DNA of 49,777 nt from Verrucomicrobia bacterium UBA7008 (GTDB lineage Bacteria; Verrucomicrobiota; Kiritimatiellia; RFP12; UBA1067), in NCBI GenBank assembly GCA_002449695.1, contig DJXI01000083.1, positions 1-49,777 of the forward strand, given 5' to 3'. The position numbers and the translations under genes are program-made. A model generated the notes under the pieces. The model was given only the letters and a program-made list of their open reading frames with translations. It ran no database searches and was not told the DNA's origin. Below, piece by piece: positions 1 to 8,384 of the stretch (its first letter is position 1; each line of letters opens with the position of its first letter).

Positions 1-1
1 G

Positions 2-580
2 ATGGCGGCGGACATCCTCATCATGAACGCCGAGCTCGTGCCGGTCGGCAAGGACCAGAAGCAGCACCTGGAGGTGACGCGCGACCTCGCGCAGAAGTTC
101 AACAACGCCTACGGCGAGATCTTCACGCTGCCGGACGCCTACATCCCCGAGACGGTCGCGACGATCCCCGGCACCGACGGCCAGAAGATGTCGAAGAGCT
201 ACCACAACACGATTGAGCTCTTCGAGGACGCGAAGTCCATCAAAAAGAAGGTGATGGCCATCGTCACCGACTCGACGCCGATGGAGGCGCCGAAGGAGCC
301 GGAGGGCAATTCCATCTACGAGCTCTACAAGCTCTTCGCGACGCCCGACGAGGTCGCGGCGATGGCGGCCGCGTTCCGCGCGGGCGGCTACGGCTACGGC
401 CACGCGAAGAAGGCGCTCTTGGAGGCGTACCACCGCCTGTTCGACCCGTTCCGCGCGCGCCGCGAGGAGCTGGCGAAGGACCCGGCGACGCTGGAGGACA
501 TCCTGCAGGACGGTGCGCGCCGCGCCCGTGCCGCCGCCGCGCCCGTGATGGACAAGGTCCGCCGCGCCGTCGGTCTCTGA
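2..580 (+). CDS. trpS: Tryptophanyl-tRNA synthetase, C-terminal part (5' truncated by window edge)
   Basis: Class I aminoacyl-tRNA synthetase that charges tRNA-Trp in the cytoplasm. The visible 192 residues carry the GKDQKQH stretch (residues 16-22, the GxDQxxH element of TrpRS) and the class I signature KMSKS at residues 62-66, followed by the alpha-helical anticodon-binding C-terminus. The HIGH motif and Rossmann N-terminus lie upstream of the window, so the Met at position 2 is an internal codon rather than a proven start. The gene stops at TGA 578-580. It is not adjacent to the trp biosynthesis genes, which lie 22 kb away. Identification is firm from the two motifs. Confidence 0.95.
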   Translation: MAADILIMNAELVPVGKDQKQHLEVTRDLAQKFNNAYGEIFTLPDAYIPETVATIPGTDGQKMSKSYHNTIELFEDAKSIKKKVMAIVTDSTPMEAPKEPEGNSIYELYKLFATPDEVAAMAAAFRAGGYGYGHAKKALLEAYHRLFDPFRARREELAKDPATLEDILQDGARRARAAAAPVMDKVRRAVGL

Positions 581-642
581 CGGCGGCGGAACATATTCCG
601 GCCGTTTCGCGAAGACGAATCCAGGGGTTGTCGGCCCGCATG

Positions 643-681
643 CCGGCCGCCGCACAGCCGGCCGCGCGGCAGGGCGGCCGG
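643..681 (+). terminator. GC-rich hairpin between trpS and pspC
   Basis: Arms CCGGCCGCC (643-651) and GGCGGCCGG (673-681) are perfect 9-bp complements. No T-run follows, so this is only a possible terminator or processing hairpin for trpS. It sits immediately upstream of the pspC -10 box. Confidence 0.35.
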
Positions 682-686
682 GAATG

Positions 687-695
687 TGATATAAT
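687..695 (+). promoter_or_regulatory. Extended -10 promoter of pspC
   Basis: TGATATAAT (687-695) is a perfect extended -10 (TGN + TATAAT, 690-695). No convincing -35 is visible, as expected for extended -10 promoters. The start codon ATG 723 lies 27 nt downstream, with GGAG at 714-717. Confidence 0.6.
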
Positions 696-722
696 ACCGC
701 CAACGGAAATCGTGGAGTGAAC

Positions 723-941
723 ATGAAAGCAGGAAATCTTTATCGCAGTGCGGACGAAAAGGTGGTGGCCGGCGTGTGCGCCGGCCTGGCCGACAAGCTG
801 GACCTGAACGTGACGGGCGTGCGCTGGGTGTGGGCGCTCGTGGCGCTCGTCTCCGGCCTTCCCGTCCTGATCTATCTCGTCCTGTGGGTCGTCTTGAAGG
901 AGCGCCCGACCGGCGACGACGTTTCGTTCATCGACGTCTGA
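723..941 (+). CDS. pspC: PspC-domain small membrane protein
   Basis: 72-residue protein made almost entirely of one PspC domain: the N-terminal LYRSADEKVVAGVCAGLADKL motif region is followed by one or two hydrophobic helices ending in VLWVVLKERP. PspC proteins are inner-membrane components of the phage-shock/envelope-stress response. I place the start at ATG 723 rather than GTG 717 because GGAG at 714-717 is then at ribosome-binding distance. No pspA or pspF is adjacent. The YcjX/YcjF pair at 18584-21075 belongs to the same regulon in enterobacteria, which hints at a shared envelope role, although the loci are 17 kb apart. Confidence 0.85.
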   Translation: MKAGNLYRSADEKVVAGVCAGLADKLDLNVTGVRWVWALVALVSGLPVLIYLVLWVVLKERPTGDDVSFIDV

Positions 942-954
942 CGCGCGCCTGTTC

Positions 955-985
955 GCCGGCGGCGGCCCGCGCGGCCGGCTTTTTT
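955..985 (+). terminator. Rho-independent terminator after pspC
   Basis: GCCGGC (955-960) pairs with GCCGGC (974-979) across a GC-rich loop, followed directly by six T residues (980-985). Confidence 0.6.
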
Positions 986-993
986 GATATACT
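985..993 (+). promoter_or_regulatory. Extended -10 promoter of the hydrolase/mtaD operon; probably leaderless
   Basis: TGATATACT (985-993) is an extended -10 (TGN + TATACT at 988-993). Only 9 nt separate it from ATG 1003, so transcription should begin at or within a few bases of the start codon. There is no Shine-Dalgarno sequence. It overlaps the T-run of the preceding terminator. Confidence 0.5.
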
Positions 994-1002
994 TACGACG
1001 GC

Positions 1003-1668
1003 ATGCAGACGATCCTACTCAATGGCTGGGCGGCGAGTCCCGATGCGTGGAGCCTGTGCGCGGCGGCAAAGGGCGCGTCGCTCTTCAGCTATCTCGACCA
1101 GCTCGACGGCCGGCCCGAAGCCGCGCTCGCGGCCGCGCCGGACGGCGCGGCGCTCGTCGGCTGGTCGATGGGCGGCTCGGGCGCGCTGCGTCTCGCGTGC
1201 CGCTTTCCCGAGAAGATCCGGGGCCTCGTGCTCCTGGCCGCGACGCCGCGCATGATGGAGGAGAAGGAGACGGGCTGGCGCGGGATGTCGCCGCGCCGCC
1301 TGAAGGCGCTCGAATTCGGCCTGAAGGCGACGCACGGGGAAGGGTTCTTCGGCGTGCCGGACGGAAAGCCCAACCCGTACCGGATGGACAGCGACGCGAA
1401 CCTCGCGCGCGGGCTCGACTACCTGCGCGCGACCGACCTGCGCGCCGCGCTGGAGCAGCTCGCGCGCACCGGCGCGCTGCGGCGGACGCCGGTCTTCATC
1501 TTCCAGTCGGAGCGCGACGGCATTGTGCGCGCGGAGAACGCCGCGTACCTGCAGCGCATCTTTCCCCACGCCGTCGTCGAGCTGATCCCCGGCGGCGAAC
1601 ACGCCCTGCCGATCCTGATCCCCGAAAAGATCGATGCGGCGGTGGCCGCGATCAGGAGCGGGCGATGA
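1003..1668 (+). CDS. Alpha/beta-hydrolase, BioH-like
   Basis: 221-residue alpha/beta-hydrolase. The nucleophile elbow GWSMGG places the catalytic Ser at residue 55. The likely acid is Asp172 (QSERDG) and the base His200 (GGEHALP), which completes the triad. GWSMGG and overall size resemble BioH, the pimeloyl-ACP methyl ester esterase of biotin synthesis, but no biotin genes are in the window, so this is a family-level call. Its stop overlaps the next start (ATGA, 1665-1668), so it is translationally coupled to the amidohydrolase. It has no ribosome-binding site and a -10 box 9 nt upstream, which suggests a leaderless transcript. Confidence 0.75.
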   Translation: MQTILLNGWAASPDAWSLCAAAKGASLFSYLDQLDGRPEAALAAAPDGAALVGWSMGGSGALRLACRFPEKIRGLVLLAATPRMMEEKETGWRGMSPRRLKALEFGLKATHGEGFFGVPDGKPNPYRMDSDANLARGLDYLRATDLRAALEQLARTGALRRTPVFIFQSERDGIVRAENAAYLQRIFPHAVVELIPGGEHALPILIPEKIDAAVAAIRSGR

Positions 1669-3026
1669 ACGGTCTGACGCTCGCCAACGGCCATCTGCTC
1701 CTGCCGGACCGCACGGTCGTCACCGGCGACCTGGTCATCGCGGGCGACACGATCGCCGCCATCCGCCCGGCCGACCGCGGCAGAAGTGCCGCGGCGCCGG
1801 AATCGGGACCGGCCGACGGCACGACCGTCATCGACTGCCGCGACCGCCTGATCCTGCCCGGCCTCGTCAACTGCCACTGCCACGCGCCGATGACGCTCCT
1901 GCGCGGCGTGGGCGGCGGTCTGCCGCTCGACCGCTGGCTGCGCGAGGCCATCTTCCCGCGCGAGGCGCTGCTGACGGACGACGACGTCCATGCGGGCGCG
2001 GTGTGGGGCGCGCTGGAGATGCTCGCGGGCGGCACGACGTGCGTCGCCGACATGTACGAATGGCACTACCAGCACGCCTTTCTCGAAACGGGGATGCGCG
2101 CGCGCGTCACCACGGTCGGGCGCCTCGGCGCGCCGGGGCGGCTGCAGGACTGCCGCGCGGCGACGCGCGACTGGAACCGCTGGATGCGCGACGAGGTGAA
2201 GGGCGACGTCTACATGGATCTCTGCATCCATTCGGAATACCTCACCGACGAGCGGTTCTGCCGCGAGCTGGCGGCCGCGAACCGCGAGCTGAAGCGGCGG
2301 CTCCACGTGCACGTGAGCGAGACGCGGCGCGAGCACGACGAGTGCTTGACGCGCCACGGCAGGACGCCGATCGCCTATCTCGTCGACACGGGGCTGTTCG
2401 ACTGCGGCGGCTACGCGGCGCATGGCGTGTGGTGCACCGACGACGACTTCCGCCTCATGGCCGAGCGCGACATCTCGCTCGTCCACAACCCGACGAGCAA
2501 CCTGAAGCTCGGCAGCGGCATCGCGCGCATCGTGCGCGCGCGCGAGCTGGGCGTGAACGTCGCGCTCGGCACCGACGGCCCCGCCTCGAACGACAACCTC
2601 GATATGTTCGAGGAGATGCACCTCGCCTCGCTCCTCCACAAGGGCGTCGCGCACGATCCGACGGTGCTGACGCCGTGGGAGGTGATCGAGATGGCGACGG
2701 TGAACGGCGCGCGGGCGCTGGGGCGCGACGACATCGGCGCGCTGGCCGTCGGCCGGAAGGCGGACCTTTGCGTCGTCGATCTCGACCGGCTGCACCTGAC
2801 GCCCGCCGACGACCTCGCCAATCTCGTCGTCCACGCGATGCACGCGGGCGACGTCGTCCAGACGATGGTCGGCGGCCGGTTCGTCTACGACCGCACGCAC
2901 GGCGACGCGCCGGCGGTCGCGTTCGACGGCTGCCCCGTCGCCGCCGCGGCGAAGGCGGAGCTCCTGGCCGCCGTGAAACGGATTTCCGACAAGCAACAGC
3001 AACTCAACAACACGACAAAAAACTAA
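1665..3026 (+). CDS. mtaD: Amidohydrolase, MTA/SAH deaminase family
   Basis: 453-residue metal-dependent amidohydrolase of the SsnA/MtaD group. The metal site is visible: HCH at residues 71-73, the HVSET histidine, HGVWCTDDD, and ALGTDGPASNDN with the catalytic Asp. MtaD enzymes deaminate 5'-methylthioadenosine or S-adenosylhomocysteine to the inosine form. The start overlaps the upstream hydrolase by ATGA. A purine-nucleosidase homologue follows 4 nt after its stop, so the pair probably recycles MTA/SAH, consistent with aminopropyltransferase activity encoded at 14030. Alternative: aminofutalosine deaminase of the futalosine menaquinone route belongs to the same superfamily and also pairs with a nucleosidase; no other mqn gene is seen here. 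Confidence 0.8.
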   Translation: MNGLTLANGHLLLPDRTVVTGDLVIAGDTIAAIRPADRGRSAAAPESGPADGTTVIDCRDRLILPGLVNCHCHAPMTLLRGVGGGLPLDRWLREAIFPREALLTDDDVHAGAVWGALEMLAGGTTCVADMYEWHYQHAFLETGMRARVTTVGRLGAPGRLQDCRAATRDWNRWMRDEVKGDVYMDLCIHSEYLTDERFCRELAAANRELKRRLHVHVSETRREHDECLTRHGRTPIAYLVDTGLFDCGGYAAHGVWCTDDDFRLMAERDISLVHNPTSNLKLGSGIARIVRARELGVNVALGTDGPASNDNLDMFEEMHLASLLHKGVAHDPTVLTPWEVIEMATVNGARALGRDDIGALAVGRKADLCVVDLDRLHLTPADDLANLVVHAMHAGDVVQTMVGGRFVYDRTHGDAPAVAFDGCPVAAAAKAELLAAVKRISDKQQQLNNTTKN

Positions 3027-3030
3027 ACTG

Positions 3031-3678
3031 ATGAAAGCCTTTCTGATTGCGATGGACAACGAGGCCAAGTGCCTCACGGACAACCTGACGAACATGACCG
3101 AGGAGCGCCGCTTCGGCCGGCGCGTCGTGCGCGGCGAACTGAACGGCGAGGCCGTGCTGCTCGTCGTCTCGGGCATCGGCAAGGCGAACGCGGCGGCGGC
3201 GACGCAGATGGCGATCGAGCGGGGCGCGGACGTCGTCATCAACGTCGGCGTCGCGGGCGGCCTCGACGCGGCGATCGACGTCGGCGACATCTACGAGATC
3301 GACAGCGCCGTGCAGTACGACTTCGACCTCACGGCCGTGAACGGCACGATGGTCGGCACGCTGGACGAGTACGACACGCCCTACATTCCCCTCGAACCGA
3401 CCGGCCGGCTGCCGCTGCACCAGATCGGCACGGGCGACCGCTTCAACGATTCGGACGCGGACAACGACCTGCTGGCGCAGCTCGGCGTGACGCTGCGCGA
3501 CATGGAGTGCGCGGCGGTCGCGCACGTCTGCCGCACGGCGGGCGTGCGGTGCGTCGCCTTCAAGTGCGTCACCGACGTGCGCGGCAAGGGCGCGATGACG
3601 GGCCAGTACGTGGACAACCTCAAGCGGTGCCTCGCGAAGCTCACCGCCGAGCTGCCCGCGCTCGTCGCGGGCCTGTGA
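3031..3678 (+). CDS. mtnN: 5'-methylthioadenosine/SAH nucleosidase family
   Basis: 215-residue purine nucleoside phosphorylase-fold enzyme. Residues corresponding to the MTA/SAH nucleosidase catalytic set are present: Glu11 (MDNEAK), Glu159 (DMECAAVAHVC, the ribose-binding Met-Glu) and Asp182 (KCVTDV). The VVSGIGKANAA and INVGVAGGL stretches are typical of the family. It would cleave MTA/SAH, or the inosine product of the upstream deaminase, to base and thioribose. Futalosine hydrolase (MqnB) is the main alternative. There is no Shine-Dalgarno sequence; translation may depend on coupling with mtaD, 4 nt upstream. Confidence 0.8.
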   Translation: MKAFLIAMDNEAKCLTDNLTNMTEERRFGRRVVRGELNGEAVLLVVSGIGKANAAAATQMAIERGADVVINVGVAGGLDAAIDVGDIYEIDSAVQYDFDLTAVNGTMVGTLDEYDTPYIPLEPTGRLPLHQIGTGDRFNDSDADNDLLAQLGVTLRDMECAAVAHVCRTAGVRCVAFKCVTDVRGKGAMTGQYVDNLKRCLAKLTAELPALVAGL

Positions 3679-3697
3679 GGACGCGGAGGCGCGCGCC

Positions 3698-5026
3698 ATG
3701 TTCGAGACCCGGGGCTACATGCTGGACATCAGCCGCGACCGCGTGCCGACGCTGCGGACGCTGCGGCTCATCGTCGACATTCTCGCGCGCTACCGCTACA
3801 ACCAGTTCCAGCTCTACACCGAGCACACGTTCGCCTACGCGGGGCACGAGGCGGTCTGGGAGGAGGCCGACCCGCTGACGGCGGCCGAGATCAAAAAGCT
3901 CCAGGCGTACTGCGAGATGCAGGGGCTCGCGCTCGTCCCGAACCAGAATTCGTTCGGGCACATGGAGCGGTGGCTGACGCACCCGAAGTACAACGCGCTC
4001 GCGAAGTTCCCGAAGGGCGGCGCGATGACGCCGTGGGGGACGATCAAGAAGTTCCCCACGACGCTTGATCCGGCGAACCCCGGCTCGCTCGCGCTGATCG
4101 AAGACCTCTTCGCGCAGCTGCTGCCGAACTTCGACGCGCCGCTCGTCAACATCGGCTGCGACGAGACGTTCGAGATCGCGGACAAGGAGGAGTATCTCGC
4201 CTTTCTCCTCAAGGTCGCGGACGTGGCGCGGCGGCACAGGAAGCGGCCGATGTTCTGGGGCGACATCATTCTGAAGCACCCCGAGCTGATCGCGCGGCTG
4301 CCGAAGGACCTGATCGCGCTCGACTGGGGCTACGAGGCGGACCATCCGTTCGCGCGCGAGGCGGCGGCGTTCGCGGCGTCGGGGCTCGACTTCTACGTCT
4401 GTCCCGGCACGTCGGCGTGGCGCTCGCTCGCCGGGCGCGTCGAGAACATGCGCGAGAATCTCCAGGCGGCGGAGAAGGCGGGGCGCGAATGCGGCGCGAA
4501 GGGGTATCTGCTGACCGACTGGGGCGACGAGGGGCACTGGCAGCCGCTCGCGGCGTCGCTGCCCGGCATCATCCTCGCGGGCAATTTCGCGGCGTCGGGC
4601 CCGAAGTCCGCGAACATGGACCTGGAGCGCGAGCTCGATTCGGTGATGGACGCGCCGCTCGGCGGCTACCTGCTGAAGCTGGGCACGCTCTACCTGCGCG
4701 GCGGCGCGCTGCGGGCGAATGCGTCGGAGCTCTTCAACATCCTGCGCGAGGGCGTGGGCTATTCGCGCCATCCGGGGCTGACCGATTCGATCCTGAACGA
4801 GATCAGCGGCGTGGCGGCGGGCGTGCGGATCGCGGCGGAGCGGTGGACGGACCGCAACGACTGGGCGAAGGAGATCGTCTACATGGCGAACCTGATCGAC
4901 TGCGCGTGCCACCGCCGCGACGAAGGGCGGCTGCGGGCGCTCCGCGACGAGCACGGGCGCATCTGGCGTCTGCGTTCACGCGAGGGCGGCCGCATCGATT
5001 CGCTCGCCAAGCTCCCGCGCTTCTGA
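3698..5026 (+). CDS. GH20-like glycoside hydrolase, cytoplasmic
   Basis: 442-residue TIM-barrel protein related to family 20 beta-N-acetylhexosaminidases. NIGCDETFEI places the Asp-Glu catalytic pair at residues 155-156 (GH20 enzymes use Asp-Glu for substrate-assisted catalysis). It lacks a signal peptide and the N-terminal GH20b domain, so it should act in the cytoplasm on imported disaccharides. GGAGG at 3685-3689 supports ATG 3698. It follows the nucleosidase by 19 nt and could be co-transcribed. A second, secreted GH20 is at 21181. The exact sugar specificity cannot be read from sequence. Confidence 0.75.
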   Translation: MFETRGYMLDISRDRVPTLRTLRLIVDILARYRYNQFQLYTEHTFAYAGHEAVWEEADPLTAAEIKKLQAYCEMQGLALVPNQNSFGHMERWLTHPKYNALAKFPKGGAMTPWGTIKKFPTTLDPANPGSLALIEDLFAQLLPNFDAPLVNIGCDETFEIADKEEYLAFLLKVADVARRHRKRPMFWGDIILKHPELIARLPKDLIALDWGYEADHPFAREAAAFAASGLDFYVCPGTSAWRSLAGRVENMRENLQAAEKAGRECGAKGYLLTDWGDEGHWQPLAASLPGIILAGNFAASGPKSANMDLERELDSVMDAPLGGYLLKLGTLYLRGGALRANASELFNILREGVGYSRHPGLTDSILNEISGVAAGVRIAAERWTDRNDWAKEIVYMANLIDCACHRRDEGRLRALRDEHGRIWRLRSREGGRIDSLAKLPRF

Positions 5027-5101
5027 GCGCGCACGTGCGCGGCGGCGGGGAACGGCCCCCAGGCGGCGGGGGACAGACCCCAGATTGTTTTTAAATTTTC
5101 T

Positions 5102-5141
5102 TGAAATTTTTTCGCGCGGATTTCGTTTATTACGGTTGAAG
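5102..5141 (+). promoter_or_regulatory. Putative ECF-type promoter P1 of the sigma/kinase operon
   Basis: TGAAAT (5102-5107) and CGTTTA (5124-5129) are separated by 16 bp that include TTTTTCGCGCG. A conserved TTGAAGGG follows. The same roughly 40-bp block recurs at 8052 and 10056. A -35 with a GAAA/T core and a CGT-type -10 fits ECF sigma factors, so autoregulation by the downstream sigma is likely (inference). Confidence 0.6.
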
Positions 5142-5193
5142 GGCGTGGAGTGCCGTCGTGACACGCGGCAGCGCCTGAATGGAGCGAATAACT

Positions 5194-5814
5194 ATGCAGC
5201 CCGTCCTGTCACGGCCGAAAATTTCGTTTGCCCGCACGCGGCAGACGCTTCTCGAGCGTCTCGCCCGCGATCTGTCGCCCGACGGCGAGGCGGCGTGGAT
5301 GCAGTTTTTCGAGCTGTACCACCCCGTGATGCTGAAATATGCCGAACTTTACTGCAGCCCGTCGTCTGCCGAGGATATTGTCCAGGACGTGTTCGTCAAA
5401 CTCGTCGCCGCGCTGCGCGAGCGGCGCTACGTGCCGCGGCCGGGCGTGAAGTTCAGGACCTATCTCATGACGCTCATCCGGAACGGGTTCGTCGACTGGC
5501 GCCGGCATGAGCGCGCGCACGGCGCGGACGGCCGCGTGCCCGTCCGCGCGGCGGACGCCGTGACGGCCGTCACCGCGGCCGACCGCCTGGATGCCGAATG
5601 GCGCGTCGCGCGCCGGTTCGCGGCGACCGAGCACGTCCTGTCGCAGACCGCGCTGCCGGACCGGATGCGCCAGGCCTACTGGCTGCACGTGATCGAGGGG
5701 CGTCCGGTCGGCGCGGTGGCGGCGGCGCTCGGCATCCGGAAAAACTACGTGAGTCTGGCCAAGTCGCGCATTTCACGGCGGATCGCCTCGGTCGAGGCGC
5801 TTTACGGAGACTGA
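5194..5814 (+). CDS. ECF-subfamily RNA polymerase sigma factor
   Basis: 206-residue extracytoplasmic-function sigma factor. Region 2 spans about residues 37-105: YHPVMLKYAELYC, then SAEDIVQDVFVKL for core and -10 binding, then FRTYLMTLIRNGFVDWRRHER. Region 4 covers about 140-195 with the helix-turn-helix GRPVGAVAAALGIRKNYVSLAKSRI. I prefer ATG 5194, with GGAG at 5181-5184, over ATG 5179, which overlaps that ribosome-binding site. A membrane Ser/Thr kinase starts 16 nt downstream, the arrangement of planctomycete-type ECF groups whose activity is governed by a linked kinase. The promoter block P1 is shared with the downstream cassettes. Confidence 0.9.
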   Translation: MQPVLSRPKISFARTRQTLLERLARDLSPDGEAAWMQFFELYHPVMLKYAELYCSPSSAEDIVQDVFVKLVAALRERRYVPRPGVKFRTYLMTLIRNGFVDWRRHERAHGADGRVPVRAADAVTAVTAADRLDAEWRVARRFAATEHVLSQTALPDRMRQAYWLHVIEGRPVGAVAAALGIRKNYVSLAKSRISRRIASVEALYGD

Positions 5815-5830
5815 CAACGGGAGGTTGACA

Positions 5831-8035
5831 ATGGAAGAAGATCTCAAGGCGGGAACGGTTCTGGGCGGCTATCGCATCATCCGCAGCCTCGGCAGCGGCG
5901 GCATGGGGCGCGTGTACGAGGCGGAGCACCTCGCGCTCGGCGTGCGGCGCGCGCTCAAGGTGTTTTCCGCGCGCACGCGTCCGGCGGAGGAGCTCGCGGC
6001 CGGTTTCGTGGCGGAAGGGCGGGTTCTCGCGAATCTGGCGCACGACCGGGTGGTGCGGATCCACGACCTGGCGGTGGACGGCGAGACGGGCCTTTCGTAT
6101 TTCGCGATGGACCTGGTGCTGTCGCCGGACGGAACGCCCCGGACGCTGGAGGACGCGCGCCGGCGCGGGCTGGACGAAGCGCGCGCGGCGGGCTGGTTCG
6201 CCGACATCTGCGAAGCGCTGGACTACATCCATGCGCGCGGCATCGTCCACTGCGACCTGAAGCTGGAGAATCTGCTGATCGGGCCCGACGGGCGCGTCGT
6301 CATCTCCGACTTCGGCATCTCGCGCATTTTCGAGGGCGATCTGCGCGAACGGGTGCGGCAGCCGGTCGCGTCGCCCGCGGCGATCGGCCGGCTCGCGGGC
6401 GGCACGCCGCGCTACATCGCGCCGGAGCTGCTGGCGGCGTCGGGCGCCGAGCCGGGCCCCGCATCGGACGCCTGGTCGCTCGGCGTGCTGACGTTCCGGC
6501 TGCTGACCGGCTTCTGGTTCGACGATGCGCCGCGGGCGAAGAGTCTCGCGCTGCTTGACGAATTCGACCTGCCGTGGCGCGCGGTCGTGGCGGGGCTCTG
6601 CGCGGCCGACCCCAAGGCGCGCCTCGTAAACGGCGGGCTGCGCGGCTGGGCGACACGCCTGTCGACGGACGGCCCGCGCCGGCGCGGCCTCCTCGCCGCC
6701 GGCGGCCTCCTCGCCGCCGCCGCGCTGGCGCTGGCGGCCGGGGCGCTCTTCCGGGGGCTGCGCGCGGACTCGCCCGTCGCCTGCGCGCTGCGTCCCGACG
6801 CGCCGAACTGGAGCGACTGGCGCGCCGGGCGGTTTGCGCGTCTGGACGCGACGCTGCTCGACGGCCGGGCGAAGGAGGACGGCGACCTCGCGTTCGTGCT
6901 GGGGCTATCCGTGGAGCGCCGCGCCTCCTACCTTTCCTACGGGAAGCGCTGGCGGGACGGCCTGCTGGAGAAGATGGACGCCCTGATCGCCGCAGAGGCC
7001 GCGACGGAAGGCGCGACGGGGCTCAGTCCCGCGCAGGCGTTCGTCGTCGCGGGCGAGATTCACCGCGTGCGGCGTGCGCAGGCGCCGTATTACGCGGAGT
7101 TTCCCGACGAGATCGACCGCCTGCTGCTGCTGGCGAAGCGTTTCATCGCCGACGCCACGAAACGCCAGCTTCATCCCGAGAAGCGCTATATGGTGATCGA
7201 TCCCGAATGGGTGTATGAAATCATCGAGGACGAGCTGCCGTTCGGGCGGCTGGACGGCCGGCGCGTCGGCGCGGGCGACACGGAGTTTCAACGCACGGCG
7301 GACGTCTGGATCATGCGCATGATCCGCGGCGCGACGCTGGCGGCGGAGGCGTCCCGCGCGCTGGCCGGACGCGGCGCAAACGCGCCGGCCGAGGCGCGTG
7401 CGGCGCACGAGGAGAAGTGCGCGCTCGCGCGGCGGAACTTCTACGAGGCGTATGCGATGAAGCCGCAACGGTACGCGGCCGCGATGCGGATGATCGGCGT
7501 GTCGCACGACGACATCCCGGAATGCCGCCGCTGGTTCGAGACCTGCCAGGCATTCAGCTTCGACGACTTCTGCGTCTGGATGAACTACGCGCACTGCCTC
7601 GCGCTGGCCGACGGCGGACGCGCGCGGCTGGAGCGCCTGCTGGACGCCGCGTTCGAGACGGGGCGCTACGATACATGGGTTCCGGCGTTCTATGTGCTCG
7701 TCCGCTGGCGGATCTATGCGAAATACTGCGGGCCGGAACGTCCGCTCGGCGCGGACGCGCGCGCCTGGGCGTACGAAGACGAGGCGGTGCGCGCGCGGTC
7801 GCTGGACGTCATCCGGAAGTATCAGGCGAGCGAGATTTTCGCGCGTGCGCCGGACATGCGCCGCCGGGCGGTGACGGCGGTTTTCGCCGTCGTGGCGCTG
7901 CTGTGCGGCGACGAGGCGCTGGCGGACGAACTCGCGGCGACGATTCCGGCGGAAGACCTCAAGGCGGTCGTCAGCGAAGCCGCCGCGAAAGGCACGTCGC
8001 TTTACCGGCGTCTCGTGCGTCGAAACGGCGATTAA
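5831..8035 (+). CDS. Transmembrane Ser/Thr protein kinase linked to ECF sigma
   Basis: 734 residues. A Hanks-type kinase domain occupies about 14-275: Gly-rich loop GSGGMG (21-26), Lys43 (ALKVF), catalytic loop HCDLKLEN (140-147, Asp142), DFG at 160-162 and GTPRYIAPEL. One strongly hydrophobic helix (287-307) is followed by about 430 extracytoplasmic residues of unrecognised helical, possibly TPR-like, character. The design is a surface sensor signalling to a cytoplasmic kinase. I choose ATG 5831 with GGAGG at 5820-5824; the upstream TTG 5825 overlaps that site. It is probably co-transcribed with the sigma factor and likely controls it by phosphorylation, as in related ECF/STK pairs. Confidence 0.9.
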   Translation: MEEDLKAGTVLGGYRIIRSLGSGGMGRVYEAEHLALGVRRALKVFSARTRPAEELAAGFVAEGRVLANLAHDRVVRIHDLAVDGETGLSYFAMDLVLSPDGTPRTLEDARRRGLDEARAAGWFADICEALDYIHARGIVHCDLKLENLLIGPDGRVVISDFGISRIFEGDLRERVRQPVASPAAIGRLAGGTPRYIAPELLAASGAEPGPASDAWSLGVLTFRLLTGFWFDDAPRAKSLALLDEFDLPWRAVVAGLCAADPKARLVNGGLRGWATRLSTDGPRRRGLLAAGGLLAAAALALAAGALFRGLRADSPVACALRPDAPNWSDWRAGRFARLDATLLDGRAKEDGDLAFVLGLSVERRASYLSYGKRWRDGLLEKMDALIAAEAATEGATGLSPAQAFVVAGEIHRVRRAQAPYYAEFPDEIDRLLLLAKRFIADATKRQLHPEKRYMVIDPEWVYEIIEDELPFGRLDGRRVGAGDTEFQRTADVWIMRMIRGATLAAEASRALAGRGANAPAEARAAHEEKCALARRNFYEAYAMKPQRYAAAMRMIGVSHDDIPECRRWFETCQAFSFDDFCVWMNYAHCLALADGGRARLERLLDAAFETGRYDTWVPAFYVLVRWRIYAKYCGPERPLGADARAWAYEDEAVRARSLDVIRKYQASEIFARAPDMRRRAVTAVFAVVALLCGDEALADELAATIPAEDLKAVVSEAAAKGTSLYRRLVRRNGD

Positions 8036-8051
8036 AAAATAAATTTTTTCG

Positions 8052-8091
8052 TGAAATTTTTTCGCGCGATTTTCGTTTGTTAGGATTGAAG
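8052..8091 (+). promoter_or_regulatory. Putative ECF-type promoter P2
   Basis: TGAAAT (8052-8057), the TTTTTCGCGCG spacer, CGTTTG in the -10 position and TTGAAGGG match P1 upstream of the sigma gene almost base for base. It would place cargo gene 8385-9383 under the adjacent ECF sigma. Confidence 0.6.
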
Positions 8092-8135
8092 GGGGAAATA
8101 GGGCCTTCTTCCGCCGTGGCGCGGCGCCGGCGCGC

Positions 8136-8165
8136 TTGACAGCAAACGAAGATAAATGATAAGAT
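8136..8165 (+). promoter_or_regulatory. Sigma70 promoter in 5' module, copy A
   Basis: TTGACA (8136-8141), 18-bp spacer and TAAGAT (8160-8165) preceded by TG (extended -10). It lies 12 nt before the 58-codon ORF at 8177. The second copy is at 10140-10169. Confidence 0.65.
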
Positions 8166-8176
8166 AAAGGCAGAAA

Positions 8177-8353
8177 ATGAAACTTGCGTGCGATGTCAAT
8201 GTTGGTTGGGGTCTGTCCCCGCAAGGTTGGGCATCAGACTTCGGACTTCAGACTCCCAAGTTGATGTCGAAGGGGAGGGCGTTGCAGTTTCGAAGTCTGA
8301 AGTCAGATGTCCGAAGTCCTTCTCCCCAATTTGCGGGGACAGACCCCAGCTGA
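8177..8353 (+). CDS. Small repeated ORF (58 aa) inside inverted repeat, copy A
   Basis: ATG 8177 lies shortly after a good sigma70 promoter and opens a 58-codon frame beginning MKLACDVNVGWGLSPQGWAS. The copy at 10181 differs at only a few codons. The frame runs through the whole inverted repeat 8208-8347 and ends 31 nt before the next gene. The VNVGWGLSP segment recurs at the N-terminus of the next gene. It may be a leader peptide, or the frame may be incidental to a conserved DNA/RNA element. No known family is recognised. Confidence 0.4.
   Translation: MKLACDVNVGWGLSPQGWASDFGLQTPKLMSKGRALQFRSLKSDVRSPSPQFAGTDPS
8208..8347. repeat. 140-bp long inverted repeat (MITE-like), copy A
   Basis: Terminal arms GGGGTCTGTCCCCGCAA (8208-8224) and TTGCGGGGACAGACCCC (8331-8347) are perfect 17-bp complements. 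Inside them, heptamer-like runs CAGACTT/CGGACTT/CAGACTC (8235-8255) face AAGTCTG/AAGTCAG/ATGTCCG/AAGTCCT (8293-8320) in inverted orientation. The RNA could fold into one long hairpin. A related GGGGACAGACCCCAG string occurs before the sigma operon near 5070. Confidence 0.8.
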
Positions 8354-8384
8354 AAAGGCGATAATGTGTCAGAAAGGAGATTGA

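Larger units (their letters stand above)
8036..8384 (+). repeat. 5' cassette module, copy A
   Basis: Nearly identical to 10040-10391: ECF-like promoter, GC-rich leader, sigma70 promoter, a 58-codon ORF spanning a long inverted repeat, then an AAAGGAG ribosome-binding site. Copy A starts immediately after the kinase stop codon. Corresponding positions in the later part differ by exactly 2004 bp (for example 8208 and 10212). Conservation at third codon positions shows recent duplication or selection on the nucleic acid. Confidence 0.85.
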